From CAG-582 sp964636965 (lineage in GTDB: Bacteria > Bacillota_I > Bacilli_A > RF39 > UBA660), in the NCBI GenBank assembly GCA_964636965.1, contig CAZWST010000010.1, positions 1 through 38,691 on the forward strand: 38,691 bases of DNA, given 5' to 3'. A program made the translations under genes and the position numbers. Shown here one piece after another: positions 1 to 7,028 of this stretch; within the stretch, counting starts at the first letter, position 1; each line of letters opens with the position of its first letter. Under the pieces are notes generated by a model. It made no database searches and was not told the DNA's origin. It saw nothing but the letters and a program-made list of their open reading frames with translations.

Positions 1-16
1 TTCATTTTTCTTCATT

Positions 17-229
17 TTAAAAGATACCATTATTATCGACTCCTTCTTTCAATAACTTTGGTATCTTTTCATTTTTAAATAATATTGACTTTAATTGTTT
101 GAATAAATCTTTCGCTTCGCTTTCGTGAAGTATTAAATATTTATCTTTGAAAGCATCAGCTTTTTCTTCGGTGCTAAATCGCATATAAAACGCGACCTTG
201 TCCGATATGACTACGACCTTCTTTTTCAT
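17..229 (-). CDS. Small unknown protein, 70 aa
   Basis: Unrecognised soluble protein of 70 residues, rich in Lys, Glu and Phe, with no membrane segment or cysteine. The ATG at 229 follows a very strong AAGGAGGAGG ribosome binding site, so it is probably expressed. Its sequence and the 189 bp upstream are less AT-rich than the rest of the window. Together with the 98-aa gene next to it and tRNA-Arg, it could belong to an element inserted at the tRNA and extending beyond the left edge; no integrase is visible. Function unknown. Confidence 0.6.
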   Translation of the reverse strand: MKKKVVVISDKVAFYMRFSTEEKADAFKDKYLILHESEAKDLFKQLKSILFKNEKIPKLLKEGVDNNGIF

Positions 230-268
230 TGTCCTCCTCCTTTGCTTCTGGCTATCGCCATTATAACC

Positions 269-297
269 ATTATAGCATTTTCTGTTAACAATAACAG
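269..297 (-). promoter_or_regulatory. Promoter with overlapping inverted repeat for the 70-aa gene
   Basis: On the minus strand an extended -10 (TGC then TATAAT, 274-269) lies 17 bp from a weak -35 CTGTTA (297-292). That -35 is one half of the inverted repeat CTGTTA-ACAA-TAACAG (282-297), which could be a regulator site. The predicted start near 262 gives a leader of about 33 nt. The rest of 230-418 shows no gene. Confidence 0.45.
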
Positions 298-418
298 GCT
301 CATCTTTCTAACGAATTTGTAACACTTTTCTAACAACTTTATAATTCGTTTATAACGCTTTTGTACTATTTTTTGGTTATTTAGTATGTTCGAGGTAGGA
401 CTTTAGATTCTCCTTTTT

Positions 419-715
419 CTAAAAATAATTTACTACTAATTCTCGTAATTTTTGGAAGGAGCAGCCATTCTTTGTATTGTTTATGAAGAACAATTCTTCA
501 TCGTATAAATGCTCTCCGTAGTATAAAATTACGACCTCTTTCTCTTTTGATTTTAATAAAATTTTATGTGGGCTTATGGTTGAGACGTTTGTTCCTGCAA
601 ACTTTACCATATAGCCATCAAAGTAAGTAATTTCAAGGGTTTTACGGCTTAAATACCTATTGCATTTGTCTTTGAGTTCCTTTGGAAACTCTAGCTTTTT
701 CTTTGTTATTCTCAT
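419..715 (-). CDS. Small unknown protein, 98 aa
   Basis: Unrecognised 98-residue protein with a basic N-terminus and a pattern suggesting a small beta-rich domain. It has two cysteines (near residues 18 and 84) and no signal peptide. The ATG at 715 follows AAAAAGGAGGATC, a strong ribosome binding site, and the stop is TAG. It lies just downstream, in the reading direction, of tRNA-Arg and its terminator, where integrated elements often start. No domain can be named. Confidence 0.6.
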   Translation of the reverse strand: MRITKKKLEFPKELKDKCNRYLSRKTLEITYFDGYMVKFAGTNVSTISPHKILLKSKEKEVVILYYGEHLYDEELFFINNTKNGCSFQKLRELVVNYF

Positions 716-743
716 GGTCTGATCCTCCTTTTTAGAGCATCAT

Positions 744-774
744 AAAACCCTACCTCATTGTATTGAGGTAGGGT
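744..774 (-). terminator. Terminator of tRNA-Arg
   Basis: An 11-bp perfect stem pairs 747-757 with 764-774 (ACCCTACCTCA and its complement) across a 6-nt loop. On the minus strand it is followed by a short TTTT tract. It ends the tRNA-Arg transcript, or it could attenuate read-through into the 98-aa gene. A second 6-bp hairpin (783-788 with 798-803) lies just before it without a T-tract. Confidence 0.6.
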
Positions 775-815
775 ACCTTGAACCGAACGTTTGTGGTGTT
801 CGGATAAAAACTTCA

Positions 816-892
816 TGGTGTCCACGACGTGATTCGAACACGTGACCATTCGCTTAGAAGGCGAGTGCTCTATCCAGCTGAGCTACGCGGAC
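816..892 (-). tRNA. tRNA-Arg (anticodon TCT)
   Basis: Complete cloverleaf on the minus strand. The acceptor GTCCGCG pairs with CGTGGAC (one G-T pair), the D-loop contains AGCTCAGCTGGATAGAGC, the anticodon loop is CTTCTAA giving TCT (reads AGA), and the T-loop is TTCGAAT. Discriminator A and the CCA tail (818-816) are encoded. tRNA-Arg genes are common integration targets, and the less AT-rich genes lie on its 3' side. Confidence 0.95.
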
Positions 893-920
893 AATCTAAT
901 CAATTTCAAATGACTAGTTA

Positions 921-949
921 ATTATAATACAAAAGGAATGGAAAATCAA
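921..949 (-). promoter_or_regulatory. Sigma-A promoter of tRNA-Arg
   Basis: TTGATT (949-944), 17-bp spacer, TATAAT (926-921) on the minus strand, about 30 nt before the tRNA 5' end. It begins just after the stop codon of the upstream 109-aa gene. Confidence 0.7.
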
Positions 950-953
950 GTAC

Positions 954-1283
954 TTATTCAAAAAGATAAGAAAAAACATTATTAAACATATCTATTGATT
1001 TCTTTGCAGCCAAAGATATTAAATCACTTAACTTCTCACCAAAATCACTTACCTTATTTGAATAATCTTTATTTTCAGATAAAGCATAATCTTTAATATC
1101 TAAGTATTCACCCTTACTAACATCACTTTCAAACTCTTTAATTTGTTCTTCCGTCATTAAAGTCTTTTTCATATTAACACTTTGAACATAGCCATTAATG
1201 CTCATAGAATAAAGGCACAAGAACATAACAAATAAAATAATCATTACTCTAAAAAACCAATTGCCATTTTTCTTCTTCTCCAT
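954..1283 (-). CDS. Small single-pass membrane protein after spoIIP-like gene
   Basis: 109-residue protein with a short basic N-terminus, one membrane segment at about residues 9-30 and a charged helical extracytoplasmic part. It has no recognisable family. The ATG at 1283 has a GGAGG site lying inside the last codons of the SpoIIP-like gene, so the two are translated from one mRNA and probably coupled. By context it is a candidate partner, anchor or regulator of that hydrolase; this is inference only. Confidence 0.7.
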   Translation of the reverse strand: MEKKKNGNWFFRVMIILFVMFLCLYSMSINGYVQSVNMKKTLMTEEQIKEFESDVSKGEYLDIKDYALSENKDYSNKVSDFGEKLSDLISLAAKKSIDMFNNVFSYLFE

Positions 1284-1285
1284 TT

Positions 1286-2107
1286 TTATTCCTCCAAATA
1301 CTCATATATTGCCTTTGCAAGGACATTTAAGGTATTAACGACTTCTTCTTTTGTATTTTCTGGCCCTCCAAGCTCAATCAAAATAACATTTGGTGAAACT
1401 TCTTGATTATAACTACTTCCCTTTCTTAAAAGTAGACCTCTACTTAATGAGGCATTATTGCTTTTAATTATTTTATTAATTTTATCACTCACTTGATAAT
1501 TAGCCATATAGTTTTCATGTTTTCCTCCAACTACAAACATTAATTTAGCATAGTCTATTCCATCAATATTCGATGTAGTTATTTTTTTACTAGAAGAATC
1601 ACGATGCAAATCAATGAATAAAGATATATCTTCATTTAAGTGTTTACTCATAAGTTCCTTAGTAACGCGATAACTTTGAGAATATGTATAATTATGTTTT
1701 TTTACCTCATCAATTATATTTGTATCTTCAACTATAACATCTATTTCATAATCATTTAATAACCTTTTAAGTTCTAAAGCAGATGCTAAAACATCAAAGT
1801 CTTGGTAAGCCTCACTTTGATGTGTATTATAAATATATATCTTTTTTCTTATCCTTTTTATAACTTCAGTAGTTTCATTAAACATTGGTTTATCGCTTTC
1901 CTCTTCAATTAACTTAAAACCACTTTTTAGTAATAAATCATTTCTATTAAAATCGAGAGTAAATAGTTTATAATTATCCGTAAGTAAAAAAAGTGGATCT
2001 AGTTTTTTAATTATCTTAAAACTATAAAGAGTTATAAGCATTATTAAAAGAATAAAAAAAATACTTTTATAATTAGATTTTCTTTTAGTTCTAAATCTTT
2101 TCTTCAT
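1286..2107 (-). CDS. SpoIIP-like peptidoglycan hydrolase/amidase
   Basis: Membrane-anchored protein of the stage II sporulation protein P family, whose members cleave peptidoglycan. In sporulating Bacilli, SpoIIP drives engulfment together with SpoIID. A basic N-terminus and one membrane segment (about residues 15-35) precede the hydrolase domain. Counting from the upstream ATG at 2119, family motifs are IYNTHQSE (near 96-103; usually YNTHxSE) and DLHRD (170-174), and a C-terminal VILIELGG segment is also present. I chose the ATG at 2107: GGTGG lies just upstream, and the predicted transcript starts near 2122, leaving too little leader for the ATG at 2119. The length (273 aa) is below that of Bacillus SpoIIP (about 400). 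No other sporulation gene is in the window, so a role in division or wall remodelling is equally possible. Confidence 0.85.
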   Translation of the reverse strand: MKKRFRTKRKSNYKSIFFILLIMLITLYSFKIIKKLDPLFLLTDNYKLFTLDFNRNDLLLKSGFKLIEEESDKPMFNETTEVIKRIRKKIYIYNTHQSEAYQDFDVLASALELKRLLNDYEIDVIVEDTNIIDEVKKHNYTYSQSYRVTKELMSKHLNEDISLFIDLHRDSSSKKITTSNIDGIDYAKLMFVVGGKHENYMANYQVSDKINKIIKSNNASLSRGLLLRKGSSYNQEVSPNVILIELGGPENTKEEVVNTLNVLAKAIYEYLEE

Positions 2108-2128
2108 ATCATCCACCATAACAAGTGT

Positions 2129-2156
2129 ATAATACTATATATAAAAAAATTGTAAA
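2129..2156 (-). promoter_or_regulatory. Promoter of the spoIIP-like gene
   Basis: TTTACA (2156-2151), 16-bp spacer, TATTAT (2134-2129) on the minus strand. The predicted start at about 2122 favours initiation at 2107. Confidence 0.5.
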
Positions 2157-2164
2157 AAAAAGAA

Positions 2165-3055
2165 CTAGTTCTCGACTTTTTCTAAAACTAATTCCCTACG
2201 TTTAATTTCATTAATAATTTCTTCATCAGTTAATTCATCAATATTATCTAAACTAACCTTTGATAATGGTATAAGCAAATTAAAATCTAATATTTTTCCT
2301 ATTAAATCGTATCTTTCATGTTCTAATAAAGTTTTAATATTAGGTAATGAAACAACTATATCATCACTATCAATTATTAAACAAACTAGTAATAATAAAT
2401 ATTCTTCACCTAATCCTTCAAAAGATTTTCTATTTAAAATAGATGCATCAATATCTCTTTTCATAAGAAGTGATAAAAGAGATTTAAAACTAAAATTAAA
2501 TTTATCAAATAAAACATCAAAATATTCAAATATCTTTGCTTGAATTAAAGATAAAACATATCTTTTTTCTGGCATTGTAAGGCTATAATATATTTCACTT
2601 AGTCCAACTCCATTAAATTGTTCAGCGCCACTTTTTAATGACTCAAATTTAGCATCTATTGCAAGTTCTGGAATATCTTTATAACTTCTATTGGTAATTA
2701 ATCCATATTTTTCAATATATTCAAGAGACTCCAAACCTAAATTACTAGTCTTATTATAATAAGATATAAAATCAACATTAGATTTAGCATCTTCACTACT
2801 GTTTAAATAACTAGTTATTAAAGACATCATGATATTATCAGGTAACTTTACAACAGCTTCAATTATTAGATTTCTTATAGTATAAGTATCAAATCTCTTA
2901 TCAAGTTCTTTTAAGAAAAATTCGATAGTTTCACTATAAGCATCATATTTTCTAACTAAATCCGTATTTTCAGCCATATTAGCCTCAACTATTGGATCAT
3001 TAAAGTATTTTACGAATAAAGGAAACTTTTTTTCAAAATTATTTTTCTTTTTCAT
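2165..3055 (-). CDS. Unknown helical cytoplasmic protein, 296 aa
   Basis: No signal peptide or membrane segment. It is almost wholly alpha-helical with many Leu/Ile heptads and an acidic character, ending in a charged helix. No motif could be recognised. The ATG at 3055 has an AGAAGG site 8 nt upstream and its own promoter (3082-3110). The stop TAG is followed by an A/T-rich hairpin with a T8 run around 2153-2172 that may end the transcript. It is a single-gene unit between the surface module and the spoIIP-like pair. Function unknown. Confidence 0.75.
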   Translation of the reverse strand: MKKKNNFEKKFPLFVKYFNDPIVEANMAENTDLVRKYDAYSETIEFFLKELDKRFDTYTIRNLIIEAVVKLPDNIMMSLITSYLNSSEDAKSNVDFISYYNKTSNLGLESLEYIEKYGLITNRSYKDIPELAIDAKFESLKSGAEQFNGVGLSEIYYSLTMPEKRYVLSLIQAKIFEYFDVLFDKFNFSFKSLLSLLMKRDIDASILNRKSFEGLGEEYLLLLVCLIIDSDDIVVSLPNIKTLLEHERYDLIGKILDFNLLIPLSKVSLDNIDELTDEEIINEIKRRELVLEKVEN

Positions 3056-3081
3056 GGATAATACCTTCTTTACAAGGCAAT

Positions 3082-3110
3082 ATGATACTAAAATTAAAGC
3101 ATTTTGTCAA
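3082..3110 (-). promoter_or_regulatory. Sigma-A promoter of the 296-aa gene
   Basis: TTGACA (3110-3105), 17-bp spacer, TATCAT (3087-3082), giving a leader of about 20 nt. Confidence 0.65.
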
Positions 3111-3135
3111 ATAATTAACAGATAAAACGTCAATA

Positions 3136-5622
3136 TTACAAGCTCAATTCATAAGGACTTTCTTTAGTTCCATCACCAGAAACTATCTTAACACTAGACT
3201 TTAAGTTAATTACTGGGCGAAGTCCTAAAACACTATTAACAGTTGTCTGAAAAATCCCACCATTCCACTGTACTTTGTAAACATAAGCTGCTCGTGACCA
3301 ATCAGAGTAAAGACCTGAAGGAGATATAGTAAAATAATCAGCTCCAGTGTATAAATAATACGCAGAATTAGAAGAACTATGTCTTCCACCAGCAAATAAT
3401 ACTTCATCTAAACTTAACATACTAATTGGATATTTTAATTTATTATTTTTCTTATTAAAAACATCCTCTGTCCTTGTACATTTAAAAGATGGTTTATTAG
3501 TGCTATGTCTAGTATGTGGAGCATACCAAGAATGTACTCCGAGCGTTACTCCAGTTTTATCAGATGATGTAAGTGTTCTATCAATGCAAAAGTTTCCATC
3601 TTCTAAGTAGTTTTCATAATAATTATTATTTGCATCCTTCTTATTCAATATATTTTTTTCATACCAATTGTCAATATTTTGCTTAGCTGTAGAATTATGA
3701 TCATCTTTATAAGTATCTTCATAGGTGCTTGAATAAAATCCATGATATTTTACAATAGCTTGGCTTGGATTAAAAGTTCCATTTGAGGTAGCAATTCCTG
3801 TAATTTCTGAAACTTGACCACAAGTAGAGGAAGAAGATCCACTGAAGCAAGTATACTTATATTTACTAATAACTTCATTTTGTTTTGCCGTCCAAGTACC
3901 ACTAATCATATTCCCTGATAACTTACATTTTTTTGTACTTTCATCACAAGTATAATTATCGGCGAAATAAATGCTTGTAGCAGGCACAACATTATATGCA
4001 ACAGTATTTGTTGAATGTTTCATAACTTGATTTAAACCATACTTATAACCAACAAATGCTGGATCATCATATTCACTATTAAAGCGATAAGACCCAATTG
4101 AAGTACTGCTACCAGAACTATTAGATGAAGTCCCCGAATATATAAGTCTTACACTGCCATTGCCATTTATTCTAGTTATTCTCCAAGTAAATCCAGCATA
4201 ATTAACATAATTGTTCGCTACTGCCCCGCGATAGTAGTATGTTTTTCCATAATCATCTTCACCCGCATATAATCCCGGAGAAGATGCCGCAGTTTCTCCT
4301 TCAGCAACTGTATACCTATCTGCTTTTGTTATATTATAAGTTGTTACTCCATTAGAAGTTGAAGAAGTATAATCATATATTACATACACTGTATAACAAA
4401 CACCTAAACCAGTGGATAAACAAGTATAATATTTTTTAGAAGGAGTTGATACATAATCGGAAACTTTACCAAGTTTTCCTTTATTAGATGGAATTTGATA
4501 ACGTCCTCGATCAGAATAGAAAACAGGTTCTTCTTCAGAAAACCAAACTAATTGATTAGTTGATGCAATATTTGTACCAGTCACATTCTTTGCTTCTCTT
4601 TTTGTATAAACAAGTTGAGGTTCAATTTTACTAAAATCAGCAACACGTGATTCTATTTTTTCTTTACTAGCTTCTAAATTAGTATTCATAGAATCTCTTA
4701 CTAATATACAATCAGACAAAGTGTTAATCCCGTTATCTAAGCATATATTTGGCAAAGGTAATTCAACTACATCCGTCATAATAGAAGTATTCAAAGGAGA
4801 TGAAACCGTAACTTTAAGTCTTACTTTTCTATTATTAGAATCACTGCTCTTAACAAATACTTTAAAAAAATTTGAATCTCTTAATAAATCAAAAGTATAA
4901 TTATTTGAAGTAACCTTACTTTTATATTCTTTAGTTGAACTAGAAACATTACCAAAATTATCAATAAAATAAAATAACCCATTAGAGTATCCATCTTGGT
5001 TTTCAATCGTGACATTATATTCACTTCCCGGAGACACAAGTTTATCTTCTATGTAATTAGCAACATTTAATTTAAAATAAGGAACGTTATTTTCAACGTA
5101 TTCATTACTAACATCAAGTTTGCTATAAACTACCTCTCCGACTTTAGTTCTGCCAGCGGCCTGAGCATTTAATTTTACTTTTATATCAAGATTTTCGGAA
5201 GCACTTAAGGATTTATTTAAAGTAATTATTAACTTACCTTCTCTTTTATTTTGAGCCTCTAAAAGTGTACTCGTATCTATTTTATTATCTAAAGTAACGT
5301 TTTCTAAGTGAGACCCTTCAATTAAAATATCAATTGCGACATCATATAAAAAAGATGAATTATTTATTTCATAATCAAGAACATACTTATCACCAATGTT
5401 TTTTAAATTTGGAGAAATTTCAATTAATTTCTTATCTTTAATTAAATCCATATTGATAGTTTCATTTTCTTTAGCTAACGAAAAATAAAAATCACCATCA
5501 TTAACCTGACTAACTAAACTGACTGTTCCATCAAACTTCAAGCTACTTGTAACAGCTGCATAACCAACAGTTAAAAATAATAGTAATATTAGTAAGTATC
5601 TTCTTTTCACACTGCACCTCAT
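3136..5622 (-). CDS. Large membrane-anchored surface protein, module 1
   Basis: Exported protein of about 828 residues. An Arg/Lys-rich N-terminus leads into a hydrophobic segment (about 9-24) ending in GYAAVTSS, reminiscent of TasA/camelysin-type signal regions. The first ~165 residues are paralogous to the protein at 36026-38047: shared patterns are GYAAV/GFAAV, a FxGxVxL stretch, and (I/V)GDK followed by YEI. The C-terminal half (about 450 onward) contains YAGFTWRI, LSLDEVLFAGG and a terminal GLRPVINL with SGDGT...SPY. This matches the DUF6273-like module common in large surface proteins of gut Firmicutes. Eight or more cysteines occur in the second half. The ATG at 5622 is chosen; a GTG at 5610 behind AGGTG is an alternative. 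It is divergent from a small XRE gene, with operator repeats in between. Likely an adhesin or matrix protein; ligand unknown. Confidence 0.8.
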   Translation of the reverse strand: MRCSVKRRYLLILLLFLTVGYAAVTSSLKFDGTVSLVSQVNDGDFYFSLAKENETINMDLIKDKKLIEISPNLKNIGDKYVLDYEINNSSFLYDVAIDILIEGSHLENVTLDNKIDTSTLLEAQNKREGKLIITLNKSLSASENLDIKVKLNAQAAGRTKVGEVVYSKLDVSNEYVENNVPYFKLNVANYIEDKLVSPGSEYNVTIENQDGYSNGLFYFIDNFGNVSSSTKEYKSKVTSNNYTFDLLRDSNFFKVFVKSSDSNNRKVRLKVTVSSPLNTSIMTDVVELPLPNICLDNGINTLSDCILVRDSMNTNLEASKEKIESRVADFSKIEPQLVYTKREAKNVTGTNIASTNQLVWFSEEEPVFYSDRGRYQIPSNKGKLGKVSDYVSTPSKKYYTCLSTGLGVCYTVYVIYDYTSSTSNGVTTYNITKADRYTVAEGETAASSPGLYAGEDDYGKTYYYRGAVANNYVNYAGFTWRITRINGNGSVRLIYSGTSSNSSGSSTSIGSYRFNSEYDDPAFVGYKYGLNQVMKHSTNTVAYNVVPATSIYFADNYTCDESTKKCKLSGNMISGTWTAKQNEVISKYKYTCFSGSSSSTCGQVSEITGIATSNGTFNPSQAIVKYHGFYSSTYEDTYKDDHNSTAKQNIDNWYEKNILNKKDANNNYYENYLEDGNFCIDRTLTSSDKTGVTLGVHSWYAPHTRHSTNKPSFKCTRTEDVFNKKNNKLKYPISMLSLDEVLFAGGRHSSSNSAYYLYTGADYFTISPSGLYSDWSRAAYVYKVQWNGGIFQTTVNSVLGLRPVINLKSSVKIVSGDGTKESPYELSL

Positions 5623-5642
5623 ATACAAAACTTCTTTTGTAT
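5623..5642. promoter_or_regulatory. Operator-like inverted repeat O1, module 1
   Basis: Perfect inverted repeat ATACAAAA, spacer CTTC, TTTTGTAT. It directly abuts the surface-protein start codon and covers its transcription start and ribosome binding site. Its centre is 32 bp (about three helical turns) from O2. Confidence 0.7.
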
Positions 5643-5651
5643 TCTAGCAAA

Positions 5652-5680
5652 ATTATACAAAATATCTTTTGTATAGTCAA
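5652..5680 (-). promoter_or_regulatory. Sigma-A promoter of the module 1 surface protein
   Basis: TTGACT (5680-5675), 17-bp spacer, TATAAT (5657-5652) on the minus strand, start about 5645. The whole spacer is filled by operator O2 (5654-5675), so a protein bound there would exclude RNA polymerase. Confidence 0.75.
5654..5675. promoter_or_regulatory. Operator-like inverted repeat O2, module 1
   Basis: Perfect 22-bp inverted repeat: TATACAAAA, spacer TATC, TTTTGTATA. It contains the same half-site as O1. It lies exactly between the -35 and -10 of the surface-protein promoter and over a possible -35 (TTGTAT, 5669-5674) of the regulator gene. Confidence 0.75.
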
Positions 5681-5699
5681 CACAAGACTTCTATTGTAT
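5680..5699. promoter_or_regulatory. Operator-like inverted repeat O3, module 1
   Basis: Imperfect copy of O1 (17 of 20 positions identical, same CTTC spacer). It covers a candidate -10 (TATTGT, 5692-5697) of the XRE gene, suggesting autoregulation. Its centre is 25 bp from O2. Confidence 0.6.
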
Positions 5700-5723
5700 G
5701 AGATTTTATATATAGGTGATTAT

Positions 5724-5951
5724 ATGAATATTCAAAGATTAAAAGAACTAAGAGAAGAAAAAGAATTATTACAAACTGAAATTGCTAAATTATTAAATAT
5801 AAAACAACAACAATACAGCGAATATGAAATAGGTAAAAGATTAATACCAATCAATTACTTATCCCAATTAGCAGATATTTATCAAGTAAGTATTGATTAT
5901 CTTTTAGGTAAAACAGATGTTAAAACAGCTTATCCTAAAAGCAAAAAATAA
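5724..5951 (+). CDS. Small XRE/Cro-family regulator, module 1
   Basis: 75-residue single-domain helix-turn-helix protein of the Xre/Cro-cI type. It contains RLKELRE, the HTH from about residue 16 (IAKLLNI turn, then the recognition helix around KQQQYSEYE) and LADIYQVSIDYLLG, the usual end of the domain. The ATG at 5724 is preceded by AGGTGAT; an in-frame TTG at 5637 lies inside operator O1 and is unlikely. It is divergent from the surface protein and is probably its repressor through O1-O3. It is a close paralogue of the regulator at 38173, sharing the LGxTDxKxxYP tail, but the recognition helices differ (QQQ against QVV). Confidence 0.9.
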   Translation: MNIQRLKELREEKELLQTEIAKLLNIKQQQYSEYEIGKRLIPINYLSQLADIYQVSIDYLLGKTDVKTAYPKSKK

Positions 5952-5976
5952 AGATATACATTGTATATCTTTTTTT
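5951..5976 (+). terminator. Terminator of the module 1 XRE gene
   Basis: 9-bp stem AAGATATAC/GTATATCTT with a 3-nt loop and a T run (5970-5976). The A-rich left flank means it may also act on the minus strand. Confidence 0.8.
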
Positions 5977-5983
5977 AGTGAGA

Positions 5984-6010
5984 TAAAAAAACAAGGATTA
6001 ATCCTTGTTT
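5984..6010 (-). terminator. Terminator of the nrdD-nrdG-dut operon
   Basis: Palindromic stem AAACAAGGA / TCCTTGTTT (5989-6010) that includes the dut stop codon in its loop, followed on the minus strand by a T7 tract. Confidence 0.85.
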
Positions 6011-6462
6011 GTCGAACCAAATCCACCAGAACGTTCACCAGTGGCATTATCATTATCAACTATTAAGAACTTTTGGAATACAACTTGACCAATTATATCC
6101 CCTTTTTTTATTTCTAAGGGTTCTGTTCCAACATTAAAGTAAGCATACATAAACTCACCATCATTATCAGGATTTGAATAATAATCAGCATCAATTATGC
6201 CAAGTCCATTAGCTAATACTAACTTCTTCTTACCTGGATTACTTGAACGATTTGCAAGCATATACCATTCATCATCCTGACAATAAGCTTTTAATCCTGT
6301 GTGTATTAAAGTTGGTTTGCATCCTCTTTCAAAAGGTGGAATAATCGTATCCTCTGCTGCTTCAACATCATATCCCGCACTTTTACCAGTTTTTCTAACA
6401 GGTAAATTTATATTTTTATCTTCCCAGCCTTTAGCAATTTCAAATCCTCTTATTTTATGCAT
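5998..6462 (-). CDS. dut: dUTP diphosphatase (dUTPase)
   Basis: Trimeric-type dUTPase, hydrolysing dUTP to dUMP and pyrophosphate; it keeps uracil out of DNA and feeds thymidylate synthesis. The five family motifs are visible in order: SAGYDVEA, RSSNPGKK, GLGIIDADY, KKGDIIGQVVFQK, and RSGGFGSTNK near the C-terminus, which closes the active site. The third motif is followed by an insertion before GEFMYAYF, a variant seen in Bacilli dUTPases. Length 154 aa is normal. The ATG at 6462 overlaps the end of nrdG by 13 nt, so translation is coupled; placing dut after nrdDG joins dNTP production with pool cleaning. Confidence 0.95.
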   Translation of the reverse strand: MHKIRGFEIAKGWEDKNINLPVRKTGKSAGYDVEAAEDTIIPPFERGCKPTLIHTGLKAYCQDDEWYMLANRSSNPGKKKLVLANGLGIIDADYYSNPDNDGEFMYAYFNVGTEPLEIKKGDIIGQVVFQKFLIVDNDNATGERSGGFGSTNKD

Positions 6463-7010
6463 GTTTTAAAATTCCCCAATCTAACATCATTTTTTTCATG
6501 TAATACAACTTCGCCTTTTTCCAAGGAATCTTTAACGCAAATAATTCTTTGATTTCTACTTCCCCTATAAACTATAGACAAATCTTTTTCTTCAAGATGG
6601 AATTCCCCATCAACTAAGACATCTATGTAAGAAACAAATTCTTTTACGAAGTCATATTTTTTTGCCATTATATCCATTATTTGTTTATCAAAAAGATATC
6701 CAGAAAAAGCCCATATATTTTTATTTGGATATAGTTCCTTTACCTTTTTCACTAAAGGAAGTAAACACTTTTGATTTTCTGGCTCAAAAGGTTCCCCACC
6801 AAGCAAAGTAAGTCCCTTGATATAATCTGGTTTTAACAATTCAATTATTTCATCTATTGTTTCATCAGTAAAAGGTTTCCCAGCATTAAAATCCCAAGAT
6901 TCAGGATTAAAGCAACCTTTACAATGATGGGTACAACCGGAGACGAATAAACTAATTCGTACTCCAGGACCATTCGCAATATCATAATTTTTAATCTCCA
7001 TGTAATTCAT
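6450..7010 (-). CDS. nrdG: Anaerobic ribonucleotide reductase activase
   Basis: Radical-SAM enzyme that installs the glycyl radical on NrdD under anaerobiosis. The [4Fe-4S] motif CTHHCKGC (C26, C30, C33) is preceded by GPGVRISLFVSGC, the NrdG signature, and the LLGGEPF glycine motif follows. At 186 aa it is slightly longer than typical NrdG (about 155-175). It is directly downstream of nrdD (18-nt gap) and overlaps dut. The start ATG at 7010 has a modest AGAGAT site; an internal ATG three codons later is also possible. Confidence 0.96.
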   Translation of the reverse strand: MNYMEIKNYDIANGPGVRISLFVSGCTHHCKGCFNPESWDFNAGKPFTDETIDEIIELLKPDYIKGLTLLGGEPFEPENQKCLLPLVKKVKELYPNKNIWAFSGYLFDKQIMDIMAKKYDFVKEFVSYIDVLVDGEFHLEEKDLSIVYRGSRNQRIICVKDSLEKGEVVLHEKNDVRLGNFKTCIK

Positions 7011-7028
7011 ATCAAGTCATCTCTTTTT

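Noticed and set aside
1..16. Possible gene start (ATG at 15, minus strand) running off the left edge
   Set aside because: Only five codons are visible and there is no clear ribosome site, so it cannot be supported.
783..803. CCGAAC/GTTCGG hairpin near tRNA-Arg as a second terminator
   Set aside because: It has no T-tract on either strand in the right position; possibly only a processing or spacer structure.
2153..2172. Palindrome AGAACTAGTTCT as a regulator site
   Set aside because: It overlaps a stop codon and is followed by a T run on the minus strand; a weak terminator explains it better.
3225..3407. 60-codon frame on the same strand inside the module 1 surface gene
   Set aside because: It is an alternative frame within a convincing long gene, with no ribosome site or domain.
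5637..5723. N-terminal extension of the module 1 XRE protein from a TTG
   Set aside because: The TTG lies within operator O1 and upstream of the predicted start of the gene's transcript; the ATG at 5724 has a ribosome site and matches the start of the paralogue.
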